From Marinilactibacillus psychrotolerans (GTDB lineage: Bacteria; Bacillota; Bacilli; Lactobacillales; Carnobacteriaceae_A), in NCBI RefSeq assembly GCF_900101525.1, contig NZ_FMZD01000001.1:1-64000 (forward strand): a stretch of 64,000 bases of DNA, read 5' to 3'. The notes beneath the pieces are model-generated. The model was not told the origin of the DNA. It worked only from the letters and a program-made list of their open reading frames with translations, and did not search any database. The translations under genes were made by a program, and so were the position numbers. Positions 25,728-34,173 of this stretch are shown in pieces; the first letter of the stretch is position 1; every line of letters starts with the position of its first letter.

Positions 25728-27182
25728 TTATAATATAGGAGAGAATAACCGACTAAACTGTTGTTTAAATAATTCCCACTTTGAATAGTTTTTTATGATA
25801 TCTTCTGTGAGTTGATAAGAAACCTCTATATCCTTCTTAAAAATTTCAACCTGTTGTTTTGCTAGTATTCGATCGTACATAAATGTATTCACTTCAAAAT
25901 TCAACTTAAAACTTCTAATATCAAAATTTGCCGTACCAACTGATAATATTTCTCCATCGATTACAATTGTTTTAGCATGAAGAAAGCCAGCGTCATAAAT
26001 ATAAACCTCAACCCCATTGTTCACCATTTCCTCTACATAACTTAAAGTTGCACGATATATAAATGGATGATCTGGTTTGTTAGGGATCATCAGCTTGACA
26101 TCAATGCCAGATAAACTTGCAATTTTTAATGTTTCCATAACTGCTTCATCAGGAATGAAGTATGGAGTCTGAATATAAACGGAGTGTTTTGCCATGCTAA
26201 TCATTTTCAGAAGCCCTTTTTTTATCGCATGGACTTCATTATCCGGTCCACTAGAAACAATTTGAAGATCAGTTGTTCCTACAAACGATGAAACTGGAAA
26301 ATAGCTTTCTTTATAACGTACAATTTGATTTTTTACAGAAGCATTCCAATCCATTAAAAATCTTGTCTGTAAAGGAAGTACCCCATTCCCTTTTATTCTA
26401 AGGTGCGTGTCTCTCCAATAACCCATCTTTTCATATAGTCCTAAATAATCGTCCCCAACATTAAAGCCGCCGGTATACCCAATTTTTCCATCTATAACGA
26501 CTATTTTCCTGTGGTTACGGTAGTTAAGTCTAAAATTCAGAATATGTTGCTTTGCACCCAAAAACGGTTCGGCTTGTCCGCCTAGTGATTTCAAATGGTC
26601 AAAAAAATGCGCTCCAACAACTCTGGCTCCGATCGGATCATAGAGCACTTTTACTTCTACACCTTTTGCTGCCCGTTCTTCTAAAGCCTTTAGCAGTCGA
26701 GTGCCAATCCCATCAGCTTTAAAAATATAGTAGGTGACATGTATGTGATGTTTCGCTTTTTGGATGTCTTTAATTAGTCTATCAAATTTTTCTTTTCCAT
26801 CTATGATAATATCAACTTGGTTTCCCTTAGTCAGAATTGATTCATTACTCTCTAGGAAAAGTGAGACTAATTCTAGTGTAGTATCCAAATGTTTAGTTTC
26901 CGGTAAATCAAGATTTTCTGTTTCAATCAATTGCTTTTGAGCTTCAACAAGTTGATTCATTCCGATTCTTTTCTGAGAACGAATATCGAAAATATTTTCT
27001 TTTGAAATTTTTCGTCCTAAAAATAAATAGATAATGAATCCAAACCCTGGTAGCATCGTAATAACCAGCAGCCAAGCCCATATAGCTGCAATATCTCGTT
27101 CTCTTTCTCTAAATACAGTAAATAATGCTAACCCTGAATTAATAAAAATAAAAAGCAAAAAAATGATTCTAATAATTTCCAT
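25728..27182 (-). CDS. cls: Cardiolipin synthase
   Basis: Condenses two phosphatidylglycerols to cardiolipin at the inner face of the membrane; phospholipase-D superfamily. 484 residues. Two N-terminal membrane helices (about 2-20 and 34-54), the second with W-A-W-L-L-V-I-T-M-L-P-G-F-G-F. Then two HKD motifs: N-H-R-K-I-V-V-I-D-G (about 222-231) and H-A-K-T-I-V-I-D-G (about 402-410). Each is followed by the G-G-F-N or G-T-A-N-F-D-I-R element. Length and layout are those of Gram-positive Cls. Monocistronic. Confidence 0.95.
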   Translation of the reverse strand: MEIIRIIFLLFIFINSGLALFTVFRERERDIAAIWAWLLVITMLPGFGFIIYLFLGRKISKENIFDIRSQKRIGMNQLVEAQKQLIETENLDLPETKHLDTTLELVSLFLESNESILTKGNQVDIIIDGKEKFDRLIKDIQKAKHHIHVTYYIFKADGIGTRLLKALEERAAKGVEVKVLYDPIGARVVGAHFFDHLKSLGGQAEPFLGAKQHILNFRLNYRNHRKIVVIDGKIGYTGGFNVGDDYLGLYEKMGYWRDTHLRIKGNGVLPLQTRFLMDWNASVKNQIVRYKESYFPVSSFVGTTDLQIVSSGPDNEVHAIKKGLLKMISMAKHSVYIQTPYFIPDEAVMETLKIASLSGIDVKLMIPNKPDHPFIYRATLSYVEEMVNNGVEVYIYDAGFLHAKTIVIDGEILSVGTANFDIRSFKLNFEVNTFMYDRILAKQQVEIFKKDIEVSYQLTEDIIKNYSKWELFKQQFSRLFSPIL

Positions 27183-27345
27183 CTCTATCTCCTTATTACT
27201 TTCGTCTCAAAATGTTATAAAATCAATTATTATTGAGTTTCACATCTAGTGTACACTATAGCTGGTTTCCTCGTCCACTTATATTTTTCATCCTTTTCAT
27301 ACTCCATAATCTCAATATAATAACTATGTGTAATATTCAAAAAAC

Positions 27346-27382
27346 AATAAACCAGTCTCTAGTGTTTAGAGACTGGTTTATT
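27346..27382 (-). terminator. Terminator of thiT
   Basis: AATAAACCAGTCTCT (27346-27360) pairs perfectly with AGAGACTGGTTTATT (27368-27382) across a 7-base loop, followed on the minus strand by TGTTTTTT. Confidence 0.9.
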
Positions 27383-27399
27383 ATTTTTGATTTGAAATT

Positions 27400-27969
27400 T
27401 TAATTCTTGGTTTTCGGAATAAACATTGATGGCGCTCGGTTAAATAATAAAATTAGTACTACTATTGTAACTGCAACTGTTGAGAGCATGCTCGCACCAT
27501 TGAAAAGTAGTGAGAAAGTAATTGGATCAAGTCCCCATACTGCGTATTCTCCCCAGAAAAATACTCCCGCTACAAAATGCCAAAACCAACGGGCTAATGA
27601 GCCGATAAAAGTGGTTATAATAAGATATTTTCTAGCAGTTTGCATAGAATGGCTTTTTATACTATGACTAATTTTCTTGCTATAATATCCAGCAAATCCA
27701 ATAGAGGTAAATGCAATGGTATATTCAATAAAAAATTGATATACATTTAATATATAAGCTGTTCCACTTACCACATGTAAGATTCCCCATAAAAATCCAG
27801 AAAATAGTCCAGGCAACATTCCTCTTCTAATAGCAAAGAATGTTAAAGGAATTGTTCCCAGAGATATACTATATGATGATCCGATTCCTGTTGGAATCAT
27901 TGACAAAATCATTGCTATAGCTGCAAATAGTGTCCCTTCTAAATAAACTCTTAATTTTTCGTTCTGCAT
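27400..27969 (-). CDS. thiT: Thiamine-binding S component of an ECF transporter
   Basis: Imports thiamine in complex with the shared ECF module (EcfA, EcfA', EcfT), which is not in this window. 189 residues, six hydrophobic segments. R-R-G-M-L-P-G-L-F-S-G-F-L-W-G (about 48-62) holds the conserved loop and the ECF-contact region. R-W-F-W-H-F-V-A-G (about 127-135) holds the Trp/His thiamine site, and the segment with W-G-E-Y-A-V-W-G follows. Expression is under a TPP riboswitch at 28060-28158, and the Shine-Dalgarno AGGAGG is buried in a hairpin at 27974-28011. With thiN at 1.5 kb this gives uptake and conversion of thiamine to TPP. Confidence 0.93.
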   Translation of the reverse strand: MQNEKLRVYLEGTLFAAIAMILSMIPTGIGSSYSISLGTIPLTFFAIRRGMLPGLFSGFLWGILHVVSGTAYILNVYQFFIEYTIAFTSIGFAGYYSKKISHSIKSHSMQTARKYLIITTFIGSLARWFWHFVAGVFFWGEYAVWGLDPITFSLLFNGASMLSTVAVTIVVLILLFNRAPSMFIPKTKN

Positions 27970-27973
27970 AAAA

Positions 27974-28011
27974 ACTCCTCCTATAGTTTCTATATATACT
28001 AGAGGAGGAGT
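27974..28011 (-). promoter_or_regulatory. thiT Shine-Dalgarno sequestering hairpin / terminator
   Basis: On the minus strand ACTCCTCCT (28011-28003) pairs perfectly with AGGAGGAGT (27982-27974). The second arm holds the thiT Shine-Dalgarno and is followed at once by TTTTT and the ATG at 27969. It can act as translational switch, terminator, or both. Confidence 0.75.
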
Positions 28012-28059
28012 AAATTGAGTTAATCACAGCAAAAAAGCATAATATATATACTTATATAC

Positions 28060-28158
28060 CGAGTTTAGGTACTCTCCCTACGCACGTATGAACGTACAGG
28101 TTCAAAGGGTCTAGACTTATAGTCTACTCTCAGCCAATTGAATTGGCTCCCCTAGTAC
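28060..28158 (-). ncRNA. TPP riboswitch (THI element)
   Basis: Minus strand: GGGGAGCC...GGCTGAGAG (P2/J2-3), then GACCCTTTGAACCTG (the conserved thiamine pyrophosphate pocket) and a closing GGGAGAG segment. This order and these two cores are the hallmarks of the THI box. A variable P3 arm (GTAGACTATAAGTCTA) lies between them. It precedes thiT by about 90 bases. Confidence 0.93.
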
Positions 28159-28191
28159 AATATAGTTTAATAATAACAACTCAATCAATAT

Positions 28192-29880
28192 TTAATTGAA
28201 TCGACGGTTTTGGTTCACTTCCATTATAACAGGTAAAATGATTGGACGTCTACGAGTTTTTTTGAATAAATGATTCCCTAACTCTTCTCGAATATCTTGT
28301 TTGATAGATCCCCAGTCAAAGTCATTATGATCTAAGTTTTTACGGACAACCTGTTTCACAATATCATTAGATTCGTTGATCAGATCTTGGCTCTCTTTAA
28401 CAAATACAAATCCTCTTGTCACAATGTGTGGTCCAGAAACAACCGTTCTTTTTTTTCTGTCAATTGTTACAACAGCTACAAAAATACCATCTTCTGACAA
28501 CAATCTACGATCTCTAAGAACAATATTTCCGATATCACCAATTCCAATTCCATCGATCAAAGTATTGTCCGCAGAAACTTGGCCCGTTTGGTTCATTTTA
28601 CCTTTTTCATAGTTTAAAACATCACCATTACTTAAAATAAAAATGTTTGTATTTGATATACCAGTTTCATTAGCAAGATCTGCATGAGCTGCTAACATAC
28701 GATATTCTCCTTGAATCGGAATGAAATATTTTGGTTTAAGCAAGTTAATCATAAGTTGTAAATCATTTGGTGTAGCATGACCGGATGCTTTCATATTATC
28801 AGAAATATGTTTAACAGTTGCTCCTGCACGATAAATTAAATTTTCCGTTTCCGCAACTGTTACTTCCATTGAAATAGAAGGACTTGTAGCAATAAATATT
28901 AAATCTCCAGACTTAATATTTACTTGCCCGTGACTTCCCGTAGCCATACGATTCAATGTTTTGATCGGTTCACCAGAAGCTCCTGTTTCGAGAACTAAAA
29001 TCTGTTCATCATCATATTGATCAATTTTGTCTACAGAAACAATCAGGTTTTCATCGGGTAGATTTAATTTATCAAGTTTGATAGCTGTTTCAATAATCGC
29101 TTCAAGGTTACGGCCAGTTATAAATACTTTTCTACCTGAGTCTTGAGCAGCATTTAGGATTTGTTGAATTCTTAAGATATTACTTGCTACTGCTGCTACA
29201 ATAATACGGCTATTTGTATCTTGAAAAATATCCAATACTTCTTCTTGAACTTTCTTTTCAGAAACATTTTCTAATACACTTTCTGCTTCGTTTGAATCAC
29301 TTAATAGAGCAAGTACACCTTCTTTGCCAATCTCTGAGATTTGAGAAAAGTCAGTATGGTAATTGTCGTTTGCACTTTGGTCAAATTTAAAGTTTCCTGT
29401 ATAAACAATATTTCCTTCTTCTGTTTTAACAGATATCCCCATTGAATCAGGAATAGTATGGGTTGTTCTAAAAAATTTCACTAAATTCCCATGAAAATCT
29501 ATCTCAGTATGTTCATCAATAACATGATAATCATCGAATTCAGTACCAAGATTAGTTTCTTTGACTATAAGTTTTGCCAAAGCAATCGTCAATTCTGATC
29601 CGAACACTGGTACATTGAATGTGTTCAAGAAATATGGCAAAGCTCCTATAGCATCTTCATGTCCATGAGATAAGAAGACTCCCGCAATACGGTCTTTATT
29701 TTCAAGCAGATAACTAAAATCTGGAATGACAGCATCAATTCCATATAAATCATCTTCCGGATACATTAATCCACAATCTAGGACAAACAGGTCTTCCCCA
29801 GATTCCACTACATATAAATTTTTTCCATTTTCTCTTACTCCTCCAAAAGGAATAATCTTAATATTACTCAAATTTCTCAC
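28192..29880 (-). CDS. rnjB: Ribonuclease J2
   Basis: A metallo-beta-lactamase/beta-CASP RNase that forms a complex with RNase J1 for mRNA decay. 562 residues. Core motif S-H-G-H-E-D-A-I-G-A-L-P-Y (72-83) lacks the final His of H-x-H-x-D-H (Ala77 instead). T-G-N-F-K-F-D (161-167) has Asn163 where active RNase J1 has Asp; His141 (R-T-T-H-T-I-P-D) remains. These changes, with H-x-H-x-D-A-I-G-A-L-P-Y, are typical of the J2 paralogue with weak activity. C-terminal domain about 450-562. No rnjA is in the window. Monocistronic, divergent from birA. Confidence 0.9.
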   Translation of the reverse strand: MRNLSNIKIIPFGGVRENGKNLYVVESGEDLFVLDCGLMYPEDDLYGIDAVIPDFSYLLENKDRIAGVFLSHGHEDAIGALPYFLNTFNVPVFGSELTIALAKLIVKETNLGTEFDDYHVIDEHTEIDFHGNLVKFFRTTHTIPDSMGISVKTEEGNIVYTGNFKFDQSANDNYHTDFSQISEIGKEGVLALLSDSNEAESVLENVSEKKVQEEVLDIFQDTNSRIIVAAVASNILRIQQILNAAQDSGRKVFITGRNLEAIIETAIKLDKLNLPDENLIVSVDKIDQYDDEQILVLETGASGEPIKTLNRMATGSHGQVNIKSGDLIFIATSPSISMEVTVAETENLIYRAGATVKHISDNMKASGHATPNDLQLMINLLKPKYFIPIQGEYRMLAAHADLANETGISNTNIFILSNGDVLNYEKGKMNQTGQVSADNTLIDGIGIGDIGNIVLRDRRLLSEDGIFVAVVTIDRKKRTVVSGPHIVTRGFVFVKESQDLINESNDIVKQVVRKNLDHNDFDWGSIKQDIREELGNHLFKKTRRRPIILPVIMEVNQNRRFN

Positions 29881-30009
29881 CTCTAAAAGTTGATTTTACG
29901 TATAGTTCATTTCACATTTATCATTATGACATTTATTCATATTACGTCCGTTCAATCTACACTAATTTTAGTATAGCATAGAAATCAGGTATTTCCTACT
30001 GGTATAAAG

Positions 30010-30038
30010 TCGACTTTTATTCTTAAGAACTGTATACT
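30010..30038 (+). promoter_or_regulatory. birA promoter candidate
   Basis: TCGACT (30010-30015), 17-bp spacer, TATACT (30033-30038), followed by GAAAGGA and the ATG at 30082. The divergent rnjB promoter must also lie in this 200-bp gap (TATACT on the minus strand near 29970, weak -35). Confidence 0.45.
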
Positions 30039-30081
30039 AACTAATTGATAGAACTGATTTTTTATAGAAAGGAATGCTCAG

Positions 30082-31083
30082 ATGGATTTAGACAAAAGAA
30101 AAATCATGTTATTAGATTATTTAAACAATATATATCCTCATAGTGAAACAATACAAAATCTGATCTCCATTACTTCTTCAGATCTAGAAACATTACTTTT
30201 ACTTATAAAAGAATTAATAAGCGAAAAAATGCCTGTCATTCAAATACGACAAGAAATCAGATTGCTTTATCCTGTTTTATCTATACCCGCAATAAAGTAT
30301 GGGTTAAATACTCACTCATTAGGAGACCCATTATTCTTATTCCAGACAATTCCTTCTACTAATAATTATTTAAAGCATAATTTAAACACTTTAGAGAGTG
30401 GTTCACTTGTCCTAGCTCACAAACAAAGTCAGGCTAAGGGACGTTTAGGTAGAGCCTGGTCTTCCCCTGCTGGAAGTACAATCTCTATGAGTCTCTTACT
30501 GAAACCCGAAAAAACTAAGTTAAATTATGCACTATTAACTCAATTAACTGCTGCAGCTATAGTTAAGACGTTAGCCCTACAAAACACAAATGCTGAGATT
30601 AAGTGGCCGAATGACATACTAGTTGTACGCAAAAAGATTGCAGGTATATTGACTGAAACTGAATATTCAGGAGATACACTTGAAGGAATTATTCTTGGTA
30701 TTGGAATTAACACCAACATGGACGATAACGATATCCCTATAGATATTAGAAATAAAGCCACTTCATTGAAATCAGTTGCAGGCATAGTAGACCCAAATTC
30801 TCTCGTTTCAAACTTTTTAAATGAATTCGAAAGACTGTATGATAATTGGATCATGACTCATGATAGTAAGCCATTTTTAGATATCTGTCGGAATCATTCC
30901 GCATTGATTGGAGGAGAATACTGGATTGAAGAAAATAAAGGATTAGAATCTACAAGACGAAAAGCCAAAATTGAAACAATTAATGATGTAGGAGCACTTG
31001 TTGTTACCTATCTTGATACATTTGAAACATCGACTTTGCTTTCCACAAACTATTCGATTCGAGGAAATCATGGATATATATAA
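30082..31083 (+). CDS. birA: Biotin-protein ligase, BirA type
   Basis: Attaches biotin to carboxylases through biotinyl-AMP. 333 residues, the bifunctional (group II) length: an N-terminal helical region (about 1-75) in the place of the DNA-binding winged helix, then the ligase core with S-T-N-N-Y (about 92), A-K-G-R-L-G-R-A-W-S-S-P-A-G (biotin/ATP loop, about 118-131), K-W-P-N-D-I-L (about 185), K-K-I-A-G-I-L-T-E and G-I-G-I-N. The C-terminal SH3-like domain ends the protein. The N-terminal part diverges, so repressor function is uncertain. No biotin genes are nearby. Confidence 0.92.
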   Translation: MDLDKRKIMLLDYLNNIYPHSETIQNLISITSSDLETLLLLIKELISEKMPVIQIRQEIRLLYPVLSIPAIKYGLNTHSLGDPLFLFQTIPSTNNYLKHNLNTLESGSLVLAHKQSQAKGRLGRAWSSPAGSTISMSLLLKPEKTKLNYALLTQLTAAAIVKTLALQNTNAEIKWPNDILVVRKKIAGILTETEYSGDTLEGIILGIGINTNMDDNDIPIDIRNKATSLKSVAGIVDPNSLVSNFLNEFERLYDNWIMTHDSKPFLDICRNHSALIGGEYWIEENKGLESTRRKAKIETINDVGALVVTYLDTFETSTLLSTNYSIRGNHGYI

Positions 31084-31104
31084 CCTGTCAATTTATCTGC
31101 AAAA

Positions 31105-31136
31105 AAAGAGTAGCCCCAAAGACTGAGCTACTCTTT
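31105..31136. terminator. Bidirectional terminator between birA and pnp
   Basis: AAAGAGTAGC (31105-31114) pairs perfectly with GCTACTCTTT (31127-31136) across a 12-base loop. The minus strand runs into T7. Confidence 0.85.
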
Positions 31137-31141
31137 CTTAA

Positions 31142-33271
31142 TTATTTAGTTTCTTTATCTGATTCTGAATTATCGGCTTCAAGTACAGCTTTTCTGGATA
31201 AGTTAACTCGGCCCATTTTATCAACCTCTGTAACCTTAACTTTCAAAATATCCCCGACAGAAATAACATCTTCTACGTTTTTGATATATTTATCTGACAG
31301 TTCAGATACATGTACTAATCCGTCTTTTCCTTTGACAATTTCAACAAAGGCTCCAAATTTTTCAATTCGTTTGACGGTTCCATTGTAAATTTTCCCAATT
31401 TCTACTTCTTCAGTCAATTCTTCAATAATTTCGATTGCACGTTTGATTCCATTAGCATCTTGACCGTAAATTGAAACATTTCCTTCTTCGTCAATATCAA
31501 TCTTCACACCTGTTTCAGCAATAATGCCATTGATAGTGTCGCCACCCTTACCAATAACAACTTTAATTTGTTCAGGCTTAATTCTGATTGATTCGATTTT
31601 AGGCGCATACTCACTTAATTCTGCGCGAGGATTAGAGATAGCGGCTTCCAGATTATCAAGAATTTCTAAGCGCGCTTTCTTTGCAGAAGTTAAGGCTTCT
31701 TCTAAAATTTCTTTAGTGATTCCTTCGATCTTAATATCCATTTGCAGAGCAGTAATACCTTCTCTTGTACCAGCAACTTTAAAGTCCATATCTCCCAAAT
31801 GATCTTCTAGACCTTGAATATCAGTAAGAACTGTATAGTCATCACCCTCCATGACTAATCCCATTGCAATACCGCCAACTGGGGCTTTAATCGGTACGCC
31901 GGCATCCATCAATGCTAATGTTCCAGCACAGATACTCGCTTGTGATGAAGAACCATTAGATTCAAGTACTTCTGCTACCAGACGAATTGTGTACGGGAAA
32001 TCTTCCTCACTTGGAATAACTTGGGCTAACGCTCTTTCACCTAATGCCCCGTGTCCAATTTCGCGACGACCTGGACCTCTTACAGGACCAGTACTTCCAA
32101 CTGAAAATTGAGGGAAGTTATAGTGGTGAATGAATCGTTTTCTATCTTCACTACCTAGACCGTCAATAATCTGATATTCATTTAAAGGTGCTAATGTAGC
32201 GACTGACAATGCTTGTGTCTGTCCACGAGTAAACAGACCTGAACCATGGACTCTTGGCAATATTGAAACTTCTGACTCAAGTGATCGGATCTCATCGACT
32301 TTACGTCCATCAGGTCTTACGTTTTCTTGAGTAATCAAACGACGTACTTCATCTTTTTCCATATCAGAAGCGATTGCTTTGACATCTTTCATTATGCTTT
32401 CTTTATCTTCATGATCTTCAAATTTTTCTGCATAAGTGTTGATAACTTCTTCTTTTACAGCTTCTGTTTTTTCTGCGCGTTCTTGTTTGTCGAAAATTTG
32501 GATAGCGGCTTTCATTTTATCATTGAATACACTTGTAATTTCCTCTTTCAACTCTTGATTAGGAACTGAAAGCGTAATTTCCATTTTATCGTGTCCAATT
32601 TCTTCAACAATTTTTTCTTGAAAAGCTACTAATTCTTTAATTGCTTCATGACCGAAGAGTAAAGCTTCAAGCATATCTTCTTCTGATACTTGTTCTGCTC
32701 CACTTTCAACCATATTGATTGCATGTTTTGTACCTGCTACAGTTAGATGAATATCTGAAACAAGATTTTGCTCTACTGTTGGATTGATAATCAATTCTCC
32801 ATTTACTCGACCTACATTAACGCCGGCAATTGGCCCATTAAATGGGATATTTGAAATGCTCAAAGATAAAGAAGAGCCTAGCATTGCTGTCATTTCCGGA
32901 GAATTATCAGGATCTACAGACATCACTGTATTCGTGATCTGCACTTCATTACGAAATCCTTCAGCAAACATTGGACGGAGCGGTCTATCAATCAGGCGTG
33001 CCGTTAATGTTGCATTTTCTGAAGGTCTTCCTTCTCTTTTAATGAACCCTCCTGGGATTTTCCCTACTGAGTACATTTTTTCTTCGTAACTAACCATTAA
33101 TGGGAAAAAGTCACGATCACTGGCATGGCTGCTTGCTACTGCAGCAGTTAATACCACCGTATCTTCATATCTTAGCAAAGCAGCTCCATTGGCCTGTTTA
33201 GCCATTTGGCCGATTTCAGCCGTTAATGTTCTACCGCCAATTTTCGTTGTAAATATTTTTTTCTCTGACAT
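31142..33271 (-). CDS. pnp: Polynucleotide phosphorylase
   Basis: A 3'-5' phosphorolytic exonuclease of mRNA decay, working with the RNase J enzymes. Two adjacent ATGs exist; the second (33271) has the better distance from AAAGGAG, giving 709 residues. Two RNase PH domains (about 1-230 and 300-545), the second with F-T-R-G-Q-T-Q-A-L and G-L-G-x-E-D/D-F-K-V-A-G-T. Then KH ([11 protein letters not shown], about 570) and S1 ([12 protein letters not shown], about 630) domains. A long hairpin lies in the 5' leader (33299-33382), as in other autoregulated pnp genes. Confidence 0.97.
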   Translation of the reverse strand: MSEKKIFTTKIGGRTLTAEIGQMAKQANGAALLRYEDTVVLTAAVASSHASDRDFFPLMVSYEEKMYSVGKIPGGFIKREGRPSENATLTARLIDRPLRPMFAEGFRNEVQITNTVMSVDPDNSPEMTAMLGSSLSLSISNIPFNGPIAGVNVGRVNGELIINPTVEQNLVSDIHLTVAGTKHAINMVESGAEQVSEEDMLEALLFGHEAIKELVAFQEKIVEEIGHDKMEITLSVPNQELKEEITSVFNDKMKAAIQIFDKQERAEKTEAVKEEVINTYAEKFEDHEDKESIMKDVKAIASDMEKDEVRRLITQENVRPDGRKVDEIRSLESEVSILPRVHGSGLFTRGQTQALSVATLAPLNEYQIIDGLGSEDRKRFIHHYNFPQFSVGSTGPVRGPGRREIGHGALGERALAQVIPSEEDFPYTIRLVAEVLESNGSSSQASICAGTLALMDAGVPIKAPVGGIAMGLVMEGDDYTVLTDIQGLEDHLGDMDFKVAGTREGITALQMDIKIEGITKEILEEALTSAKKARLEILDNLEAAISNPRAELSEYAPKIESIRIKPEQIKVVIGKGGDTINGIIAETGVKIDIDEEGNVSIYGQDANGIKRAIEIIEELTEEVEIGKIYNGTVKRIEKFGAFVEIVKGKDGLVHVSELSDKYIKNVEDVISVGDILKVKVTEVDKMGRVNLSRKAVLEADNSESDKETK

Positions 33272-33298
33272 CATTTTCTCCTTTAGGTGTGATTATCA

Positions 33299-33382
33299 CA
33301 GGAAGTCCGATCTACTAAACAAATGTCATTTTTAAGCTATGTAAAAAATCACATTTGCATAGTAGAGAATTGAATCTTCCTG
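33299..33382 (-). promoter_or_regulatory. Long hairpin in the pnp leader
   Basis: Nested arms make one imperfect 84-base hairpin: CAGGAAG (33299-33305) with CTTCCTG (33376-33382), TCTACTA (33311-33317) with TAGTAGA (33360-33366), CAAATGT (33320-33326) with ACATTTG (33351-33357), ATTTTT (33328-33333) with AAAAAT (33344-33349). It ends about 25 bases before the pnp start. In E. coli a comparable pnp leader stem is cut by RNase III for autoregulation. Confidence 0.7.
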
Positions 33383-33591
33383 CCAATTTACTTTTGTATC
33401 TAATCAGTTACTACGCTTCATCTAGTACAATTAGTACCATAAGCCTGCTTCCCTTTAGTCAGAGGCATAACGGATTTGTACCTTACTGCGTTGAAACAAC
33501 TCCGTCAACTCGATTCGAACGGTCCAAGTTCGGTTACTACGCCTACTACTATGCCCGTAATTTTGCTTTGCTTCGAACGGTCATAGCAAAG
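33383..33591. other. Non-coding rpsO-pnp spacer with repeated motifs
   Basis: No convincing gene is present on either strand. Two direct repeats occur: GTTACTACGC at 33407-33416 and 33533-33542, and TTCGAACGGTC at 33514-33524 and 33572-33582. A stem CTTTGCT/AGCAAAG (33565-33571 with 33585-33591) encloses the second TTCGAACGGTC. The G+C is higher than in the other spacers. It may be part of the pnp leader or a small RNA ending at the hairpin 33592-33619. A plus-strand ORF here has no family resemblance. Confidence 0.45.
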
Positions 33592-33619
33592 AAAGCGAGA
33601 TTCAAAAGAATCCCGCTTT
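33592..33619. terminator. Terminator hairpin downstream of rpsO
   Basis: AAAGCGAGATTC (33592-33603) pairs with GAATCCCGCTTT (33608-33619), one mismatch, 4-base loop. A T-run follows on the plus strand and a weaker TTTCTTT on the minus strand. It may end rpsO transcripts or a plus-strand RNA from the spacer. Confidence 0.6.
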
Positions 33620-33736
33620 TTATTATACATAAAATCCAGCATATAAATCCAGATTTGTTATTTAGATTTATTCAGGCTTTTATACCAGACCCGCATTCCA
33701 TCTAAATAATAACTAAGCGGTTTATATAGCCTTTTA

Positions 33737-34006
33737 TTAACGACGTAAACCTAGTCGTTGGATTAATTCACGGTAACGAGTAATATCTTTATTACGAAGA
33801 TATGCTAACAAGTTACGACGGTGTCCAATTTTTTTCATTAGTCCACGCATAGAATGAAAATCTTTTTTGTGTACTCGTGCATGTTCATTCAATTCATTTA
33901 TATCAGCTGTTAGAACAGCGATTTGAACTTCTGGAGAACCTGTATCTCCTTCATGACGAGCATATTCAGTCATAATTCTTGTTTTTTCTTCTTTACTTAC
34001 TGCCAT
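33737..34006 (-). CDS. rpsO: 30S ribosomal protein S15
   Basis: Binds the central domain of 16S rRNA. 89 residues, starting M-A-V-S-K-E-E-K at 34006 with GAGGTG upstream; an ORF extension to 34027 adds seven residues atypical of S15. Signatures: G-D-T-G-S-P-E-V-Q (about 22-30), [11 protein letters not shown] (about 46-56), [10 protein letters not shown]. The leader can fold into a hairpin (34037-34081), consistent with S15 autoregulation. pnp follows about 460 bp downstream. Confidence 0.97.
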   Translation of the reverse strand: MAVSKEEKTRIMTEYARHEGDTGSPEVQIAVLTADINELNEHARVHKKDFHSMRGLMKKIGHRRNLLAYLRNKDITRYRELIQRLGLRR

Positions 34007-34036
34007 TTTACTACACCTCTTCCTCATTTTTTGAAT

Positions 34037-34081
34037 CCAATTACTGAGACAACGCTGGTGAAACGTCTATCCAAGTAATGG
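34037..34081 (-). promoter_or_regulatory. rpsO (S15) leader structure
   Basis: Minus strand: CCATTACT pairs with AGTAATTGG (one-base bulge). Inside, AGACG pairs with CGTTGTCT (one bulge), leaving a small loop. It lies 30 bases before the S15 start, where S15-binding leaders are known in several bacterial groups. Confidence 0.55.
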
Positions 34082-34141
34082 TCTGTGTCTATCAAGTAGA
34101 AGTCCACAATAAATGCAAACTTTATCTAATAGCACTTTACA

Positions 34142-34170
34142 ATAGTACAGTATATCGCTATGAAAATCAA
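34142..34170 (-). promoter_or_regulatory. rpsO promoter
   Basis: Minus strand: TTGATT (34170-34165), 17-bp spacer, TACTAT (34147-34142). It lies just after the pyrE stop and upstream of the S15 leader. Confidence 0.55.
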
Positions 34171-34173
34171 GTA

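Noticed and set aside
28192-29880. Assignment as RNase J1
   Set aside because: Loss of the last His of H-x-H-x-D-H and the Asp-to-Asn change at T-G-N-F-K-F-D match J2 rather than J1.
33510-33525. tRNA T-arm-like GTTCGAATC in the rpsO-pnp spacer
   Set aside because: No acceptor stem, anticodon arm or D arm could be folded around it; the match is by chance or part of the TTCGAACGGTC repeat.
33355-33705. Plus-strand 116-codon ORF opposite the pnp leader
   Set aside because: It runs through the pnp leader hairpin, the repeats and a terminator, has no ribosome binding site and has a composition (Tyr/Ser/Phe runs) unlike a real protein.
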